In this document: positions 4,892 through 6,142 of the stretch, in pieces
Layout: each line of letters opens with the position of its first letter
Numbering within the stretch: position 1 is the first letter of the stretch
Assembly: GCA_030428405.1 (NCBI GenBank)
Contig: JAUIEH010000184.1
Location: forward strand, 1 to 6,142
DNA: 6,142 bases
Source: Alphaproteobacteria bacterium
GTDB lineage: Bacteria; Pseudomonadota; Alphaproteobacteria; Caulobacterales; Maricaulaceae
Direction: 5' to 3'
Notes under the pieces: generated by a model
Seen by the model: the letters and a program-made list of their open reading frames with translations, nothing else
What the model was told of the DNA's origin: nothing
Database searches by the model: none
Program-made: the position numbers and the translations under genes

Positions 4892-4906
4892 CTCCCCAGC
4901 CGCCCC

Positions 4907-6142
4907 CTACTCCCACTCAATCGTGCCTGGGGGTTTTGAGGTTACATCGTATACGACGCGGTTGACGCCTTTGACTTCGTTGATGATGCGGGTTGCGACG
5001 CGCCCGAGAAAGTCATGATCGAAGGGGAAGTAGTCCGCCGTCATGCCGTCCGTGGACGTCACGGCGCGCAGGGCGAGCACGTGGTCATAGGTGCGTTCAT
5101 CGCCCATCACGCCGACCGTGCGCACCGGCAACAAGACCGCGAAGGCCTGCCAGATATCGTCATAGAGCCCGGCGTTTCGGATTTCCTCAAGATAGATCGC
5201 ATCGGCTTTTTGCAGGAGCTCGACGGCCTCCTTGGAGACCGCGCCGGGAATGCGGATGCCCAGGCCCGGTCCCGGAAAAGGATGGCGGCCGACAAAGGCT
5301 TCCGGCAGGCCAAGCTCGCGGCCAAGCGCGCGCACCTCATCCTTGAAGAGCTCGCGCAAAGGCTCGACCAGCTTCATGTTCATGCGCTCCGGCAGACCGC
5401 CGACATTGTGGTGCGATTTGATGGTGACGGATGGTCCGCCGTCGAATGAAACGCTCTCAATGACGTCGGGATAGAGCGTGCCCTGCGCGAGAAAGTCGGC
5501 GCCGCCGACCTTGCGGGCCTCCTCCTCGAAAATGTCGATGAAGGTCGCGCCGATGATCTTGCGCTTGCGCTCGGGGTCGTCGACGCCTTCGAGCTTGGAG
5601 AGGAAGTCATCGCCCGCATCCACATGCACGAGCGGAATATTGTAGTGGCCGCGAAAGAGGCTCACGACCTCATCAGCCTCGCCCATGCGCATCAGACCCG
5701 TGTCGACGAACACGCAGGTGAGCTGATCGCCGATTGCCTCGTGAATGAGGACGGCGGCGACGGCGGAATCAACGCCGCCCGAAAGACCGCAAATGACCCG
5801 GCCCGTTCCTACTTGTTCGCGAATGCGGCCGATCGCTTCCTCGCGAAAAGCCGCCATCGTCCAATCACCCTTCAGACCGGCGATGGCGTGCGTGAAGTTC
5901 CGCAACAGCGCGCCGCCGCGCGGCGTATGCACGACTTCGGGATGGAACTGGACGCCGTAGAATTTGCGCGCCGGGTCTTCGATGGCGGCGAAGGGCGCGT
6001 TGCGCGATTGCGCGATGACGTGAAAGCCCTCGGGGATTTCGATGACGCGGTCGCCATGGCTCATCCAGACGCGCTCGTGACCGCCGATGGGACCAAAGCC
6101 TTCGAAGAGCGCGCTCTCGCCGATGATCTCAATATCAGCGCG
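4907..6142 (-). CDS. guaA: GMP synthase [glutamine-hydrolysing], N-terminus beyond the right edge
   Basis: The enzyme makes GMP from XMP, ATP and glutamine, the last step of de novo guanine nucleotide synthesis in the cytoplasm. The visible 411 codons run in frame from the window edge to the stop TAG (4909-4907). By comparison with the ~525-residue E. coli enzyme about 114 residues are missing, including the catalytic Cys of the glutaminase domain. Present are the glutaminase HPE (fragment residues 67-69, in GVQFHPEVVHT), the ATP-pyrophosphatase P-loop SGGVDS (fragment 121-126), the dimerisation-domain motif GRHPFPGPGLGIR, and the canonical C-terminal end SKPPGTIEWE. No frameshift or missing key residue is seen. 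An internal ATG at 6064 is not the real start because the homologous reading continues upstream (EGFGPIGGHERVW). The 3' end faces the nucleotidyltransferase gene across 15 bp, with no terminator between them. Confidence 0.98.
   Translation of the reverse strand, partial: RADIEIIGESALFEGFGPIGGHERVWMSHGDRVIEIPEGFHVIAQSRNAPFAAIEDPARKFYGVQFHPEVVHTPRGGALLRNFTHAIAGLKGDWTMAAFREEAIGRIREQVGTGRVICGLSGGVDSAVAAVLIHEAIGDQLTCVFVDTGLMRMGEADEVVSLFRGHYNIPLVHVDAGDDFLSKLEGVDDPERKRKIIGATFIDIFEEEARKVGGADFLAQGTLYPDVIESVSFDGGPSVTIKSHHNVGGLPERMNMKLVEPLRELFKDEVRALGRELGLPEAFVGRHPFPGPGLGIRIPGAVSKEAVELLQKADAIYLEEIRNAGLYDDIWQAFAVLLPVRTVGVMGDERTYDHVLALRAVTSTDGMTADYFPFDHDFLGRVATRIINEVKGVNRVVYDVTSKPPGTIEWE

Noticed and set aside
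4892..4906. Bidirectional terminator between the convergent nucleotidyltransferase gene and guaA
   Set aside because: Only 15 bp of C-rich sequence with no inverted repeat and no T-tract.

Overview
The window looks like a chromosomal segment of a GC-rich Gram-negative bacterium, most likely an alphaproteobacterium. The reasons are an ECF sigma factor co-transcribed with a DUF6249-type membrane protein, an NnrU-family membrane protein, a signal-peptide-bearing beta-barrel protein, and GC-rich shadow ORFs on the opposite strand throughout. The assignment below class level is not supported by anything I can see.

Layout, left to right. (1) Positions 1-1249, minus strand: a compact three-gene unit transcribed leftward, made of a DUF6249-like membrane protein, an ECF-type RNA polymerase sigma factor, and a probable membrane protein that overlaps the sigma stop codon by ATGA and runs off the left edge (candidate anti-sigma partner). 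(2) 1386-1865, minus: a small probably exported protein with three short tandem beta-type repeats. An intrinsic terminator facing the plus strand lies in its leader. (3) 2031-2813, minus: an outer-membrane beta-barrel protein with a clear signal peptide, its own intrinsic terminator, and a repeat-rich 200-bp upstream region. (4) 3011-3562, minus: an NnrU-family integral membrane protein. (5) 3563-3862: a 300-bp non-coding stretch unlike the rest of the window. It holds eight in-register 7-bp repeats followed by two related AT-rich palindromes, the second with 18-bp perfect arms. (6) 3863-4891, plus: the only plus-strand gene, a GSU2403-type nucleotidyltransferase-fold protein. (7) 4907 to the right edge, minus: the C-terminal ~80% of guaA (GMP synthase), convergent with the nucleotidyltransferase gene and separated from it by 15 bp.

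How it fits together. The left end is an envelope/stress-signalling type operon. The middle minus-strand genes are envelope proteins with separate transcription signals. The most unusual part is the module at 3694-4891: a solitary nucleotidyltransferase-fold gene, a fold shared with several toxin-antitoxin and phage-defence proteins. It is preceded by duplicated palindromes that contain its best promoter candidates, and it abuts the 3' end of guaA, a known integration site for genomic islands in other bacteria. I read it as an accessory, probably self-regulated module. Its biochemical function cannot be told from the sequence.
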